Below are positions 22,811 to 33,693 of a stretch of 64,000 nt of DNA, piece after piece. The stretch is from Hymenopus coronatus (Eukaryota; Arthropoda; Insecta; Mantodea; Hymenopodidae): contig CM060900.1 of NCBI GenBank assembly GCA_030762935.1, forward strand, positions 291,118,236 to 291,182,235, given 5' to 3'. Each line of letters opens with the position of its first letter. Position 1 is the first letter of the stretch. The notes under the pieces were generated by a model. It had not been told where the DNA came from, searched no databases, and saw nothing but the letters and a program-made list of their open reading frames with translations. The position numbers and the translations under genes were made by a program.

Positions 22811-23963
22811 TTAAGGTGGTGTAATTTCTTTCTTTCTCACCTTAGCAGATTTAGCTCCAACTAACCTAAAATCCGTGTCTTCCTCAGCCTCCACTGGTGG
22901 TCGGGAGTCAGAAGAAGTCTTTCGGTTCGCAGAACGAGAGCGAGACGTTGCCGAAGTTCGGCTCATCGGTCTACTACGTTGACGGGAACGATCTCCGGCG
23001 AAGGATGAACTAGGAGCACATGGGTTAGTCGACGGCTGAGATTGCTGCTGTGCATCAGAAGTTGTACACTGAGATGCAGATGATTGAGCACGTAAAGGAT
23101 CGGCTTCGCACAAGTCAGTTTGCGTCGACGCATCCGCGACAGGCACAGTCTGTAAACCGACGGATTGGACAAGCTTACGGCGAACGGCTGAGGAGTATCC
23201 TGTGGTGTTGCCGGCTTTAGCTGCTCAAAGCGCCGTCTCGCCTCAGGAAAAGTAAGATGTTCCTTCACACGTATTTCTTGTATGCTTTTCTCTGCCAAGT
23301 ACATGGGACAATGTCGAGAGCTAGACGGATGACTGCCTTCACAGTTTACACAGCACGGTGCGCGCGTACAGACGGTGTCAACGTGTGCCACTAGACCACA
23401 ACGATCGCAGGTTGCGGGTCGGGCACAGGCGGCTTGGGTATGCCCGAAGCGCCACTTGAAGCACCGCATAGGGTTCGGCACATACGGGCGGACGGCAGCA
23501 CGTTCGTAACCACAGTATATGAACTCCGGAACACTAGTACCCTTGAACGTGAGAAAGATCGTATGCAATGGGTACTCCTTGCCCTCACGTTTACCATGTA
23601 GACGGTACGCCTGACAAACTTGCTGTTCTGAAAGATGGGTGGCAATATCTTCATTGGAGAGGTCGTCTAAGCTAGAGGTGGTCACAACTCCTCTACAGAT
23701 ATTCCTGGACTTGTGGGGTAAACTTTGATGCTGTACGATCCCAACAGAGTAGCACGAAGTAGCTTGTCCGATTGGTCTTTATTGTGGACCTCTACAAGTA
23801 GCGTACCGTCTCGCAGCCTTGTCGCGTTTTTAACCTTGCCGCAGATCCTGTCAACTTCCCTTTGCACGTAGAATGGACTGATGTCAGAAAATTTCTTCGT
23901 TTCGTTCAACATAGCCATAACAATAAACTGGTCAAAATAAGAAGGTGGTGCGCGGTTTGACAT
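22811..23963 (-). pseudogene. LINE ORF1 (nucleic-acid-binding, zinc knuckles), frameshifted
   Basis: ORF1 begins MSNRAPPSYFDQF at 23963 and ends REKEITPP-like (KVRKKEITPP) at 22811, 13 bp before the ORF2 start. The N-terminal 80 residues are in one frame to about 23705, where a run of C residues coincides with a one-base shift; the sense continues as RNICRGVVTTSSLDDLSNED in the next frame (from 23700). Three knuckles follow: CFKWRFGHTQAAC (about 23462), CDRCGLVAHVDTVC (about 23410) and CVNCEGSHPSSSRHC (about 23350). The first lacks its second Cys by one missing codon. A second frameshift near 23185 joins the Ser/Arg/Gln-rich tail (22811-23146). ORF1 of this class coats the LINE RNA. The layout is certain; function is lost by the shifts. 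Confidence 0.85.
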
Positions 23964-24754
23964 ATTGAAAAGACCCCCTTCCGGAACCGTCGGCGTCAGC
24001 CTGCCATCCGGGGGTTAAAGAAGAAAAGACACCAAATCTCCACGGTCTGTGCCGTCACGGGAACCATCCCGTGACCGATACCCAAGGCCTACGTCACAAG
24101 GGTTACCCTCCAAACACCACTGCTGGTCCATATGCGTATACCGTTCACCATGCACGCCCCGGTTTTAAGCCCCTACCACAGGAATAACCGCCTGTGGCTC
24201 CCCGCTCTAGGCCGTGCAGCGACAGAACATATGCACGGATTCAGGGGACTTGTGGTTGATTACGCCGGGGCAACGTCAGCGGTAACACGTCCGGCCCGTG
24301 AAACTATCCCAACGACGTAACGCGGTCGTCGGGACACCAGCACAGGCCGGGCTTACTAACAAGCTACGTGAATGTATTTGACGGTATGGACGGGCTCCGC
24401 ACCTAAGGCTACACATAGGGGCAGTGGGGAGGGTGCACTTAACCTTCAAGCCTGGGACCTCCATAGAGCACACAAATTGGGAGCCGCGCTGGAACCATGG
24501 GACAGGAACCACGGGGATAGTGAAAGATCCCTGCTGGTGAGACAGGAGTTAATAAACCTAATGCCTTACAAACTACTAAGTTCCATAAGCCTAGAAGAGG
24601 AAGAGGGTGATAAAGTAAACAAATGAAACAAACAAATGCAGAACAAAAGACGTGGCAACAGTGAATGGCAATGGGTAGGGTGAAGTGGCGGTGAGCGGCT
24701 CGGGAACCCACGGGTGCGCCAAACCCATACCTACCGTAGTAGGCCCCTGGGGGG
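23964..24754 (-). other. 5' untranslated/promoter region of the LINE
   Basis: About 790 bp, GC- and CpG-rich, from the 5' end beside the target duplication to the ORF1 ATG. It should contain the internal promoter of the element, but I cannot point to a defined box. Open frames here (for instance 24439-24759 minus) cross the insertion boundary and look accidental. Confidence 0.75.
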
Positions 24755-24765
24755 TACAAAATGGA
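24755..24765. other. Target site duplication, high-coordinate copy
   Basis: TACAAAATGGA, identical to 18828-18838. Confidence 0.92.
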
Positions 24766-27084
24766 ATTTATGTAATTAATATGTACCCATTCATTAGCTA
24801 AACATAGAGATACCTTGTCACTGCTTTGTTCACATGGTCACCCACTGTGGTGTAGTAGTGATAATGGATGTCATTTCGTTTGAAATGGTAGTAAAGCTGC
24901 TGGTACCAAATAATGTTCTTAGTTTGTTTTTTAACCTGGTAGATCATATTGGACAATGAACAAAAAGAGTGAAATGAAGCTCACTGTACACCTTTGTCTC
25001 AAAATATTTTATTTGTAAACAGCAAATTAGTATTTAACTTTACAATATGGTAAGCTGCAATCACGATCAGAAGAATCAAGCTGCACTGATATCAATGTTT
25101 AGGTACACCACATGCCTACTGCAGACACACCTGAGGGCGCCTTACGAACTAGCAGGTACATGCACCAGTAGCTCATAACCAGCACAAACCAAATATTATA
25201 AACCTGATGACAGATAGTTCAAATCATAAGAATAAAACTCCTTTCCCAATAGAAGCAGGACTGTAAACATGTCTATGCTAGATCCTGAAGATTCCTTCTC
25301 AGTTAAAGGTGTTACGCTAATGCAGTACATACTCTCTTACCGGTTTATCAACTCTACCACTTTCAGCAGTTCTTTAATGCATAAAGTTTATAAAACAAAA
25401 CTCATACTCAAATTGAAAAATGGAAGAGAAATACCAGATTTTCATATTTCATTAACAATAATCATATTCTCATTCACATTTGCATTGTTAAGGCCAACAC
25501 TGCATACCGGGTGAATATAGCACCTTATGTGCGAGTGTGAGAGTCTAGATTGCAATAGATACGAAACTTTGTCCATTCAAATATACCTTTTGATTTCATT
25601 CCAATTATTGTAAAAATTCATCCCACCCATCTGGCTATGCTGTTTCACTGCTACAGAGATGGGATGGAAAACAACACAGCTGGGCAAAAGTTCTGCATTG
25701 GAATTAACAATGCAACTAACTGAATTTTATTTTATTCCATTCAGAAACTGCATTTGTTTAACTTATGCTGAATATATTCTGGAACCAGCACTGAATTTTG
25801 GTTAGTTACATTTAAAATGTTTCTAACACACACGGCGCTAGAACCATCACTAAAGTTTGATTAGGTATACATATTTCTAATAGACATACAACGGTGCTTG
25901 ATATTACATATAGCATTATGGCATAACCATTTTGGTACAATTAATTATACTGCGCATTAATACGGCTTTTTCCATATTTGATTTTCCATAAGTTTAGCAA
26001 ATACTGTGGTACCCTTCACCACACATGTTCGTATTTTTCACAAAAGTAAATATCCACGTTCTATTAGGAGCGCACAAAGGGTGTTCTTGCATAGAGGGTA
26101 TGAGAATAACATTTGTCATTGCATGCTCCTTTGCTGTTCAGAGCTAATGGCGGCCATATGCCCAACTCACAGGGCTCACCTCAGCAATTATTGTAAACAA
26201 ATGGGCAAATGTTATAAATGCAATTTCAATGCATCTGTAGAAATAGAGCTGGTATTGTGTTTCGGTTAAGCAGTGTAGCAGAAGTAAGAATGACTCCAGT
26301 GTTGAGTACTATACTCACAAACATAATCTTAATTAGCAAAATACATACATCTGATTAGGATAGCTGAAGTCGTTGAAATGCAACACTAGTAAACAACAAA
26401 GGAGTCCAAATGTGGAGGGAATCCCTGTGAGTACTAATTTCTTTTCTTTTTTTTTAACGGAACTGCATTATTTATGTAACTTATGTAAAATATAACATGT
26501 TACAGTTTAATGGAGCCTCCTTCTGATTAGAAAAACAAACTTTATAGTAGCAAAGTAAAAGGCTTTTTTCTTCCCATAGCATTGTAATATTGCCATCCTC
26601 TTTCATATGAACGCTTCAATACCGTTGAAATTTTACAACAGAATGCTTTATAAAATATTAATTGCAAATGCTACAAATAAAATAGGAAAATACTACCTCA
26701 ACTATCAATCATTCCTCCCAAAATTATTAATATTTTCTATCAATATCCACATTCAACGGCATCTGTATAAATCTCAATGTTATTACCTTGTTAAAGAAAT
26801 ACTGCAATCATGCATTGTTAATGTTAACATTAACTCACAGTGGATTTAAGGAAACATTATATCTTCATGTTAGAAAGTCTTGCTCGAAGAGAAGGAAATT
26901 AAAATGCTTCAGGCACAAGACACGAAGATAATTATTTTAGAAATTTTGAGTGAGCTCAGCATGAATACATTGCTCATATAGTTAACTATGCAGTTATGTA
27001 GCACAAATACAATACTATGTGAGAATAGGACTCGTAGCATTCAAAGCACATAACATAAGACAAGGAATTAATAACAAAAAAGAC
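24766..27084. other. Unassigned AT-rich stretch
   Basis: No recognisable coding sequence, element or RNA. Short open frames (25269-25514, 26006-26269, 26607-26849) have AT-driven composition and no motif. Confidence 0.5.
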
Positions 27085-27520
27085 AACATTAATGGTTAAA
27101 AAAAAATATTCTTAAAAGTAGCAGATTCCAGCGAATAAAATACTAAATGGTACATTAAACAGAGCACAGCGGAGGTGTAATTAGCTGAATGTCTAGAATA
27201 GCACCTTTAACCTAATTCTCCATTATTGATAACAACAATCTCAAAGTATTAAATAGATTGTTATTGTTCAATGCAAGACACAAGATTCGAACCCGCGACA
27301 GACGTAGCTGTTGAATTCAATGTATAGCCACTCAACCTCCTCGCCTATTCTTCAGTTGGTAACTGTGCCCTCCATTCTTTTAATAGTATGAACCAATCTG
27401 TCCCTAATTGGGCAATAAATTTCATTGCAAGGCGGAAAGTTTGTAGCATCCTGACAAATGGTTTAGATATTTTGCTTTTGTTTCCAGATATTTCTTTAGA
27501 TTTCTTTAGGGGATGAAATT
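27085..27520 (-). repeat. Dispersed repeat containing a tRNA-like head, left copy
   Basis: On the minus strand this is a diverged copy of 32460-32895. Shared words, read on the minus strand, include GGTTTAGATATTTTGCTTTTG reversed into place, TTGAATTCAACAG, TTGAACAATAACAATC and CTGTTTAATGTACCATTTA. Inside it is a tRNA-like stretch with GGTTGAGTGG (A-box-like) and GGGTTCGAATC (B box, about 27283-27293 on the plus strand). Similarity extends about 140 bp beyond the tRNA-like part on one side and about 190 bp on the other, so the tRNA-like part is central and not at the end as in a simple SINE. Confidence 0.7.
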
Positions 27521-28640
27521 CAAATTAATTATTAATAAACTATGAAGAATTTAAACTTTTAATTGGAAAAAAATGAATAAAGGGTTCACTTTTATCTCTA
27601 TTTCCAACTTTTCTTATATTTTACATAATGATTTTTTATGTTTATTCCCTATAGCAATATGGGCATCGCAGTGTGAGGTATAAGTTTTTTTAGTCCCATT
27701 CCTTAGTGACAAACAAATTGATGAAATAGTCAAAACGATATAATAGTTATTAAATATTCAGTCAATAGACATTTGAAAATATTATCACGTTCATACATAC
27801 TTGAAGGAGGATTGAATACTCAATACATGGTGGTGCACAAGAACCAGTGATGTTATAAACTTTTTATTTTTTTCAAGGACTCCTAATCAGCCACTCGTTT
27901 TGTTAAAGAATTATAAAAGCAAATCCATTGGTATTATTATATCAAATTTGAAATTAAGGCAAAAAAATACGAGCTTATGTTAATCTCGAACCCCCGTGAT
28001 TTGCAAATGATAAATCATGTTTATTACACCAACGAGGTAACAAATGGTGCTTCTGTTGCTGTTAATATTTAAGCTGGCTTAAACTTTAAGGCTCGCCTGA
28101 AAATAAGAATGAATTGTCGCTGCTGTTTATAAAATCAGCGATGGCTTACGACTGCCGTTAGTAGGTATTAAAATAGTTATGCCAGTGATATTAGTGAAGC
28201 ATTGGCTTGGCTGTAAAAACAGAATAGGTAAATTTGGCGAACAGACTTGTGACAGCAAATGACTTGTGATACATTGAAGAAACAGTTGATACTCTTGGCT
28301 TCTAATTAAACAATTACAATGTATTCTAAATTCACCAACCAAAACAGACCTATTTGATCTCTAAAATTAAACCTCTAGTTACAGTTGCATAATATGCATT
28401 TGATGTTAATGTTTTTTTGAGGAACTGATTCTCCCATTTCCCCAAGTGGCCCATATAGTGGACAAAGCAAGGTGCACTTGATGCAGCCAGCATATGGGTG
28501 GATACCATGCATGTATCTGGTGACGCGAATAGTCTTTGTGTTCAATAGCAACATAAAGCATTTGTCTTCGCATTCAAGACAAGGTGCACACAAGGGTCAT
28601 ATAAAGGAACAAACAATTGAAGCATTTTTGTCTGCAACTA
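27521..28640. other. Unassigned stretch with a possible tRNA-like remnant
   Basis: No gene recognised. At about 27985-28065 the minus strand reads ACCTCGTTGGTGTAATAAAC, later GGGGGTTCGAGATTAAC, a B-box-like word followed by an A-rich end, so an eroded SINE is possible. The rest shows nothing. Confidence 0.35.
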
Positions 28641-29019
28641 AAAGTCGTAAAATGCCAAAAGACACCTCAGAGGTAACCAGACGCAGGATTGTTGGGATGT
28701 GGGAAGCTGGCCGTTCTGAAATTTCTATTGCAAATTGACAGAGGAGAAGATTGTGTCAGACGTTGATACAGCGCTTTCAAGAAGAAGATGAAGATTGGCT
28801 GAGATGTCGTCCAAAAAGTGGCAAGCTAAGAAAAACAACTGACAAGCAGGATCTAGCCATAAAGCAAGCTAACACAAGCAATCCTTTCTGGTCGGCAGGT
28901 GCAATTGGTCGTCCCATTGCAGCATCTTCTGTGCGAAGAAGCATACATATCAGTAGCGTTCATCATTGAAGGGCAGCTAAGAATATAACTCTAACACATG
29001 CTCATTGAGAAGACACAAT

Positions 29020-29029
29020 GAGCATCGCC
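29020..29029. other. SINE target duplication, left
   Basis: GAGCATCGCC, matching GAGCATCACC at 29291-29300 with one difference. It shows that the SINE entered the Tc1 transposase sequence. Confidence 0.85.
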
Positions 29030-29290
29030 TTTTTTTTTTTTTTTTTTTTTTTTTTGTTAGTGTTTAACACCTGCTTTAACTACTAATGGCAACGCAGGCG
29101 GTGACACTGATGATACATGAATGATGGAGCACCGATGGAATGTGATGGCAGGGGGAAACCGGAGTGCCCAGAGAAAACCTGCCCAGCGCCGTTTTGTCCA
29201 CCACAAATCTCACATGCAGTCGCTTGGGATCGAACCCCGGCCATCTAGGTGAGAGTCGAGTGGTCTAACCACTCGGCCACAGCGCGGCCC
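29030..29290 (-). repeat. tRNA-derived SINE with poly(A), copy 1
   Basis: On the minus strand it begins GGGCCGCGCTGTGGCCGAGTG (given here one base long of the A box), has the A box TGGCCGAGTGGTTAGACC (29279-29262) and B box GGTTCGATCCC (29237-29227), a body of about 170 bp with GGTTTTCTCTGGGCACTCC and TTTCCCCCTGCCATCAC, and ends in a poly(A) of about 26 (poly(T) on the plus strand, 29030-29055). It is flanked by a 10-bp duplication. The head resembles a Ser/Leu-type tRNA gene by its A box. It is a SINE, not a tRNA gene: no acceptor stem closes and a body follows. A second copy lies at 61.06-61.30 kb. Confidence 0.88.
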
Positions 29291-29300
29291 GAGCATCACC
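29291..29300. other. SINE target duplication, right
   Basis: GAGCATCACC; see 29020-29029. Confidence 0.85.
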
Positions 29301-29960
29301 CTTCTATATCTTCCAATGCCATGTGAATTTTGGAAGAACATTATTTGGAATTTTGGAAGAACATTATTTGGATGGACAAGGAAGTGTTCTGTTCCGATGT
29401 TGATATGCGGTTGACACTTTGGCGACCAGACAACACTCGCTACAGTCCCAAGCATCTAATTGTTACTGAGAGAAGTGGGATAATCGCTGTAGCATTCTGG
29501 GGTTAGATGTTAGCTGCTGGTGTTGGGGAATTGGTGCAGACATCTACCAGAATGGACTAAAAAGAATACAGCACCATACTCAAAGACTACGCTGCCCACT
29601 GTTTGAGCAGTGTATTCTGCTGAGGATCTGCCTCAAATACATATGGTGCATAACAGCAGCGTGCACAACTCAAATATCACCAGAGTGGCTAAATGAACAT
29701 CCAGAGATTTTAAGAATTTCTTGACCAGCTAAATCACCAGTTTTAAATGTGATAGAGAATATATGGGGCATAATGGTTAGAGAATAGGAAAACCAACAAC
29801 AAAGATCAGTAGCAGTTATATTGATATTGTCATGGAGGTAAGGTAAAGTTGAAGGCAATGCCCAACAATATGTCAGAACCTGGTGGCATCTGTGTCAAAC
29901 AGATTGCATGAAGTTCTGGACTACTTATTGAAAATCTGAACATGTGTTCCCCTGTAGTTT

Positions 29961-30352
29961 ACATCGCATACATAATTTTTGGATAAAACAGAGAGCCAAT
30001 GTATATCTTCTATGATTAAGAAGATTACAACAACAATAATTAATAATGTTAATAACAAACAAAAATACGTGTTAATTATAATTACAATAATTATTACTCC
30101 TTAATACCTGAATTAATATTTTCAACAAAAATTTAAAAAAAAAAAAAAAAAACTAGGAATAAACAAGTAATAGTATAGCGTTTTATTTAACTCTGGGACC
30201 CCAATTTGTTACACATTTTAAAAAATTACAGAATTGTACCAAAAAGTGTTCTTCATTCTAACTGTTTTATTTGCATTTTTACGCAACATTTTTGGAAAAA
30301 TAAACACCAATACGTTACATTGTGGAGGTTTGATAGCAATTCGGCACATAAG
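29961..30352. other. Unassigned AT-rich stretch
   Basis: Contains a short poly(A) (about 30133-30150). Nothing codes recognisably. Confidence 0.5.
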
Positions 30353-30355
30353 AAA

Positions 30356-30408
<53 letters not shown>

Positions 30409-30420
30409 TGAAATGTGCAA

Positions 30421-30455
<35 letters not shown>

Positions 30456-32174
30456 TAATAATATAATACTTATAACTATTTAATATTTATAACAATCATA
30501 ATATACTAATAATAATCAGAATAATATACAACATAATACACTAATGATGATAATCAGAATAATAATCAACATAATACAAACAATATTAATAATGTAACTA
30601 CTAATAATAAAATGACAATATCATAATGTTACTAATAATAGTAATAACAAAAATTATGATACTACTGCTACTATTAGTAATAATGATAGTGATGATGATA
30701 ATAGTTTTAATGATAATAGTTATAATAATAATGATCAATATGATCACCATGATAATATTATTCATAATAATATTATAAATCATAGTAATATTATTAATTA
30801 CAATAATATTATTAATCATTATGATAATAATATTAATAATCATAATAAATATAGTGATGATAATAATATTAATAGTTATGTAATAGTAATGATAGTAATA
30901 ACAATAATTATAGTAATAGTAATAACAATGATAATACTAATAGTAAAAGCAACGATAATACTAATAGTAAAAACAACAATAATACTAATAGTAAAAACAA
31001 CAATAATACTAATAGTAAAAACAAAAATAATACTACTAATAAAAACAACAATACTAATAGTAAAAACAATAATAGTAGTAGTAATAATAATAATCAAAAT
31101 AATAAAAGTAAAAATCATAATAATCACTATAGCAACAACCACCACAACCACAAGAAAAACCAGAAGATCCAGAAGAATGGTGGCAGTGGCAATAATGATG
31201 ATAATAATAAGAATAATAATTATAAAAACAATAATAATTATAAGTATATAAGTAATAAAAATTATAATTATTAAATAAGTATCATAATAATTATTGAATA
31301 ATAAATATAACAATTATTAAATAATAAATATCATTTATTAAATAATAAATATCATAATAATTATTAAATAATAATACAAATACTCATAAGTATTAAATAC
31401 TAATACTAATAATAAATACTACTACTAATACTAATAATTAAATGATAATAATTAAATGATGATAATAATTAAATAATAATAATAATTCAATAATAATAAT
31501 AATAATAATAACAATAATAATAATAATAATAATTCAATAATAATAATAATAATAATAATTCAATAATAATAATAATTCAATAATAATAATAATAATAATA
31601 ATAATAATTCAATAATAATAATTATGCTAATAATGATAATGATTATAATTATGTTTATAGTAATTGTTATAATAATAATGATAATCATTGTGTATAATGA
31701 TTATAATAATGAAATTCATTATGTTTATAATAATAACGATATTCATTATGTTTATAATAACAATGATATTCATTATGTTTATAATAATATGCATTATGTT
31801 TATAATAATGATATTATGCTTATAATAATAATGATAATCATTATTATTGATAATAATAATTATCATTATCAATAATAATTATAATCATAATAATAATTAT
31901 CAATAATTATTAATAATAAATATCAATATTTGTAATACTAGTAATAATTAATAAGAATAGTAATAATGAATAATAGTAATGATTAATAATAATCATAGTA
32001 ATACTAATAATAGTAGTAGTAATAATAATAATAGTAATAATAATAATTATATTAGTAATATTTATTCTAATAGTAGTAATAATAGTAATAATTATAATAG
32101 TAATAATAACAATCGTAATAATGATATTAATGATAATAATAATGATAATGATCTTAATGATGATGATGATGATG

Positions 32175-32205
<31 letters not shown>

Positions 32206-32290
32206 TGATGATGATGATGATGATGATGATAATAATAAATATATGATTATAAGAATGTTAATGATATCGATAATAACAATAAAAGTTATA
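30353..32290. repeat. Compound AAT/ATT trinucleotide microsatellite field, about 1.9 kb
   Basis: Begins with a clean ATT run (about 30356-30407), turns after 14 bp into an AAT run (30422-30450), and continues as imperfect AAT, AAC, GAT and ATG-type units to about 32290, with a purer GAT/AAT part at 32157-32238. Short higher-order units occur, for example a 24-bp unit around AATACTAATAGTAAAAACAAC at 30950-31030 and a unit with GATATTCATTATGTTTATAA at 31715-31810. Open frames in both strands (for example 30876-31313 minus and 31979-32341 plus) give only Ile/Asn/Val-type low-complexity text and are not genes. Confidence 0.95.
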
Positions 32291-32459
32291 GTAATGAAGG
32301 TGACAATATTTTCAAAAACCTATAAATGGAATTTACAATAACTATTATATTATTTTGACTATTTTATCAATCCGTGTGTCATTAAGAAATGGAACTAAAA
32401 GAACTTTTACATCACACTGAACACTGTGATACTCATATTGCTATATATAACCTTCTCCT

Positions 32460-32895
32460 TTCACCCCCTAAATAAATCTAAAGAAATACCTTGAAACAAA
32501 AGCAAAATATCTAAACCATTTCTCAAGATGCTACAAACTTTCCGCCTTGCAATGAAATTTGTTACCCAGTTAGGCACTGATTGGTTCATACAGTGAAACG
32601 AATTGAAGAATAGGATAGGAGGCTGCATGGCTATACGTTGAATTCAACAGTGCCATCTGTTGCAGGTTAGAATCTGCTGTCATGCATGCTTATTTTCTGA
32701 CATTGAACAATAACAATCTATTTAATACTTCGAGATTATTCTTATCAGGAAGGGAGAAATCAGGTTAAATGCGCTATTCTAGACATTTAGCTAATTACAC
32801 CTCCATTGTGTTCTGTTTAGCATACCATTTAATACTTTATTCGCTGTAGTCTGGTACTTTTAGGAATGCTTTTTTAACCATGAATATAGTCTTTA
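32460..32895 (+). repeat. Dispersed repeat containing a tRNA-like head, right copy
   Basis: Inverted, diverged copy of 27085-27520. It carries AAGCAAAATATCTAAACCATT, CTTTCCGCCTTGCAATGAAAT, GAATTGAAGAATAGG, then the tRNA-like region (ATGGCTATACGTTGAATTCAA, GTTGCAGGTTAGAATCTGC as the decayed B box), ACAATAACAATCTATTTAATA and CATACCATTTAATACTTTATT. The left copy has the better B box. See the findings for interpretation. Confidence 0.7.
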
Positions 32896-33693
32896 AGATA
32901 TAATCAATTTGGGTAAGATATAATCAATATGGTGTTTCCAATTAATGTTATGGTCAATCATAAGACCTAGGAATAAAATACACAGTAGGCTACAGCAAGC
33001 GAAGTGAATCTAGTATTTTATATTAGGTTAGGGTGATCAGTGTTACAGTAATTATAATGGTTGTGTATTTATAATGCTATAGTTATGCATATAATAGTTT
33101 TCCCTTTTTCATTTTCTTTCATTTAAGGTACCTAGGTACTTTAATGTACCATTGTGCACTTTAATTCAAAAATATGTTAATGCTTAACTGCAAGTTATTA
33201 CTTAACTTTATTATGCATGGAGCTAAGCACAGGCTAACACAGTACAGGAAGCACAGTGAAGCAGTAGTAGGCCTTATGGTTAGGTTAGTTTAATTTAGGT
33301 TAGGTATGTGTATATGAATCAATATTAATGTAATTTCTTTTTTATTACTGCACTGATGTTCCAGTATATTATAGCTATGGTTGTACACAACAGACTTTTT
33401 ACCTTTTTATTTCCCTCCAGTAACAATATAGTTAAGTCAAACTGTTTAGTATTCTTTAACCTACCTTGGAAGTGTAAAGCTCAATAATTCATTGCAGATT
33501 TTGTTGACAAATTGGATGTTTGTATTATTACATCATAACCATCAATGTGAAAGATTGACCTACTACATTGCCAGCTATATATATATATACACACACCACA
33601 CAACAAAAACACACATACACACACACCCTAGTTAATGCCAATACTTATAAGCTTGTATAGTAAGTACCAATTTGATATATATATGAGAAAATA
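32896..33693. other. Unassigned stretch with a few TTAGG units
   Basis: No gene. Short runs of the insect/arthropod telomere-type unit occur on the plus strand at 33278-33288 (GGTTAGGTTAG) and 33296-33304 (TAGGTTAGG), and singly near 33022. A TA/CA dinucleotide run is at about 33578-33626. Confidence 0.5.

Larger units (their letters stand above)
18839..24754 (-). mobile_element. Full-length non-LTR retrotransposon (LINE), I-group-like with RNase H
   Basis: A 5.9-kb insertion on the minus strand bounded by an identical 11-bp duplication. In sense order it has a GC-rich 5' region (24754-23964), ORF1 with zinc knuckles (23963-22811), ORF2 with endonuclease, reverse transcriptase and RNase H (22797-19153), a short 3' region and a tetranucleotide tail. 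Base composition is far richer in G and C than the flanks, which makes its borders visible. An RNase H domain after the reverse transcriptase is typical of I-group LINEs and absent from Jockey proper. The perfect duplication and long open ORF2 suggest a fairly recent insertion. The ORF1 frameshifts and the altered polymerase box say this copy is not autonomous. Confidence 0.93.
28640..29960 (+). pseudogene. Tc1-like transposase remnant, split by a SINE
   Basis: From the ATG at 28652 the frame reads MPKDTSEVTRRRIVGMWEAG, the usual Tc1 helix-turn-helix start, then a stop and LIQRFQEEDEDWLRCRPKSGK (second DNA-binding helix and the GRPR-like linker region, 28757-28825). After the SINE insertion at 29030-29290 the core resumes: EFWKNIIWMDKEVFCSDVDM-like text at about 29325-29400 (WxDE first catalytic region, read as MDKEVF), RYSPKHL, and a C-terminal section with SPVLNVIENIWGIM-like residues at about 29735-29775 (SPDLNPIENxW). 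It is frameshifted and carries many stops. I did not find convincing terminal inverted repeats. Tc1 transposases cut and paste DNA at TA sites; this copy is dead. Confidence 0.75.

Noticed and set aside
24439..24759. 106-codon minus-strand open frame at the LINE 5' end
   Set aside because: It crosses from flanking DNA through the target duplication into the LINE leader, so it cannot be an ancestral gene.
29227..29290. A genuine tRNA gene on the minus strand
   Set aside because: Good A and B boxes, but no closing acceptor stem, a non-tRNA body follows and it ends in poly(A) with a target duplication: a SINE.
30353..32341. Several open frames of 80-145 codons
   Set aside because: They are translations of AAT/ATT/GAT repeats, without any protein-like composition.
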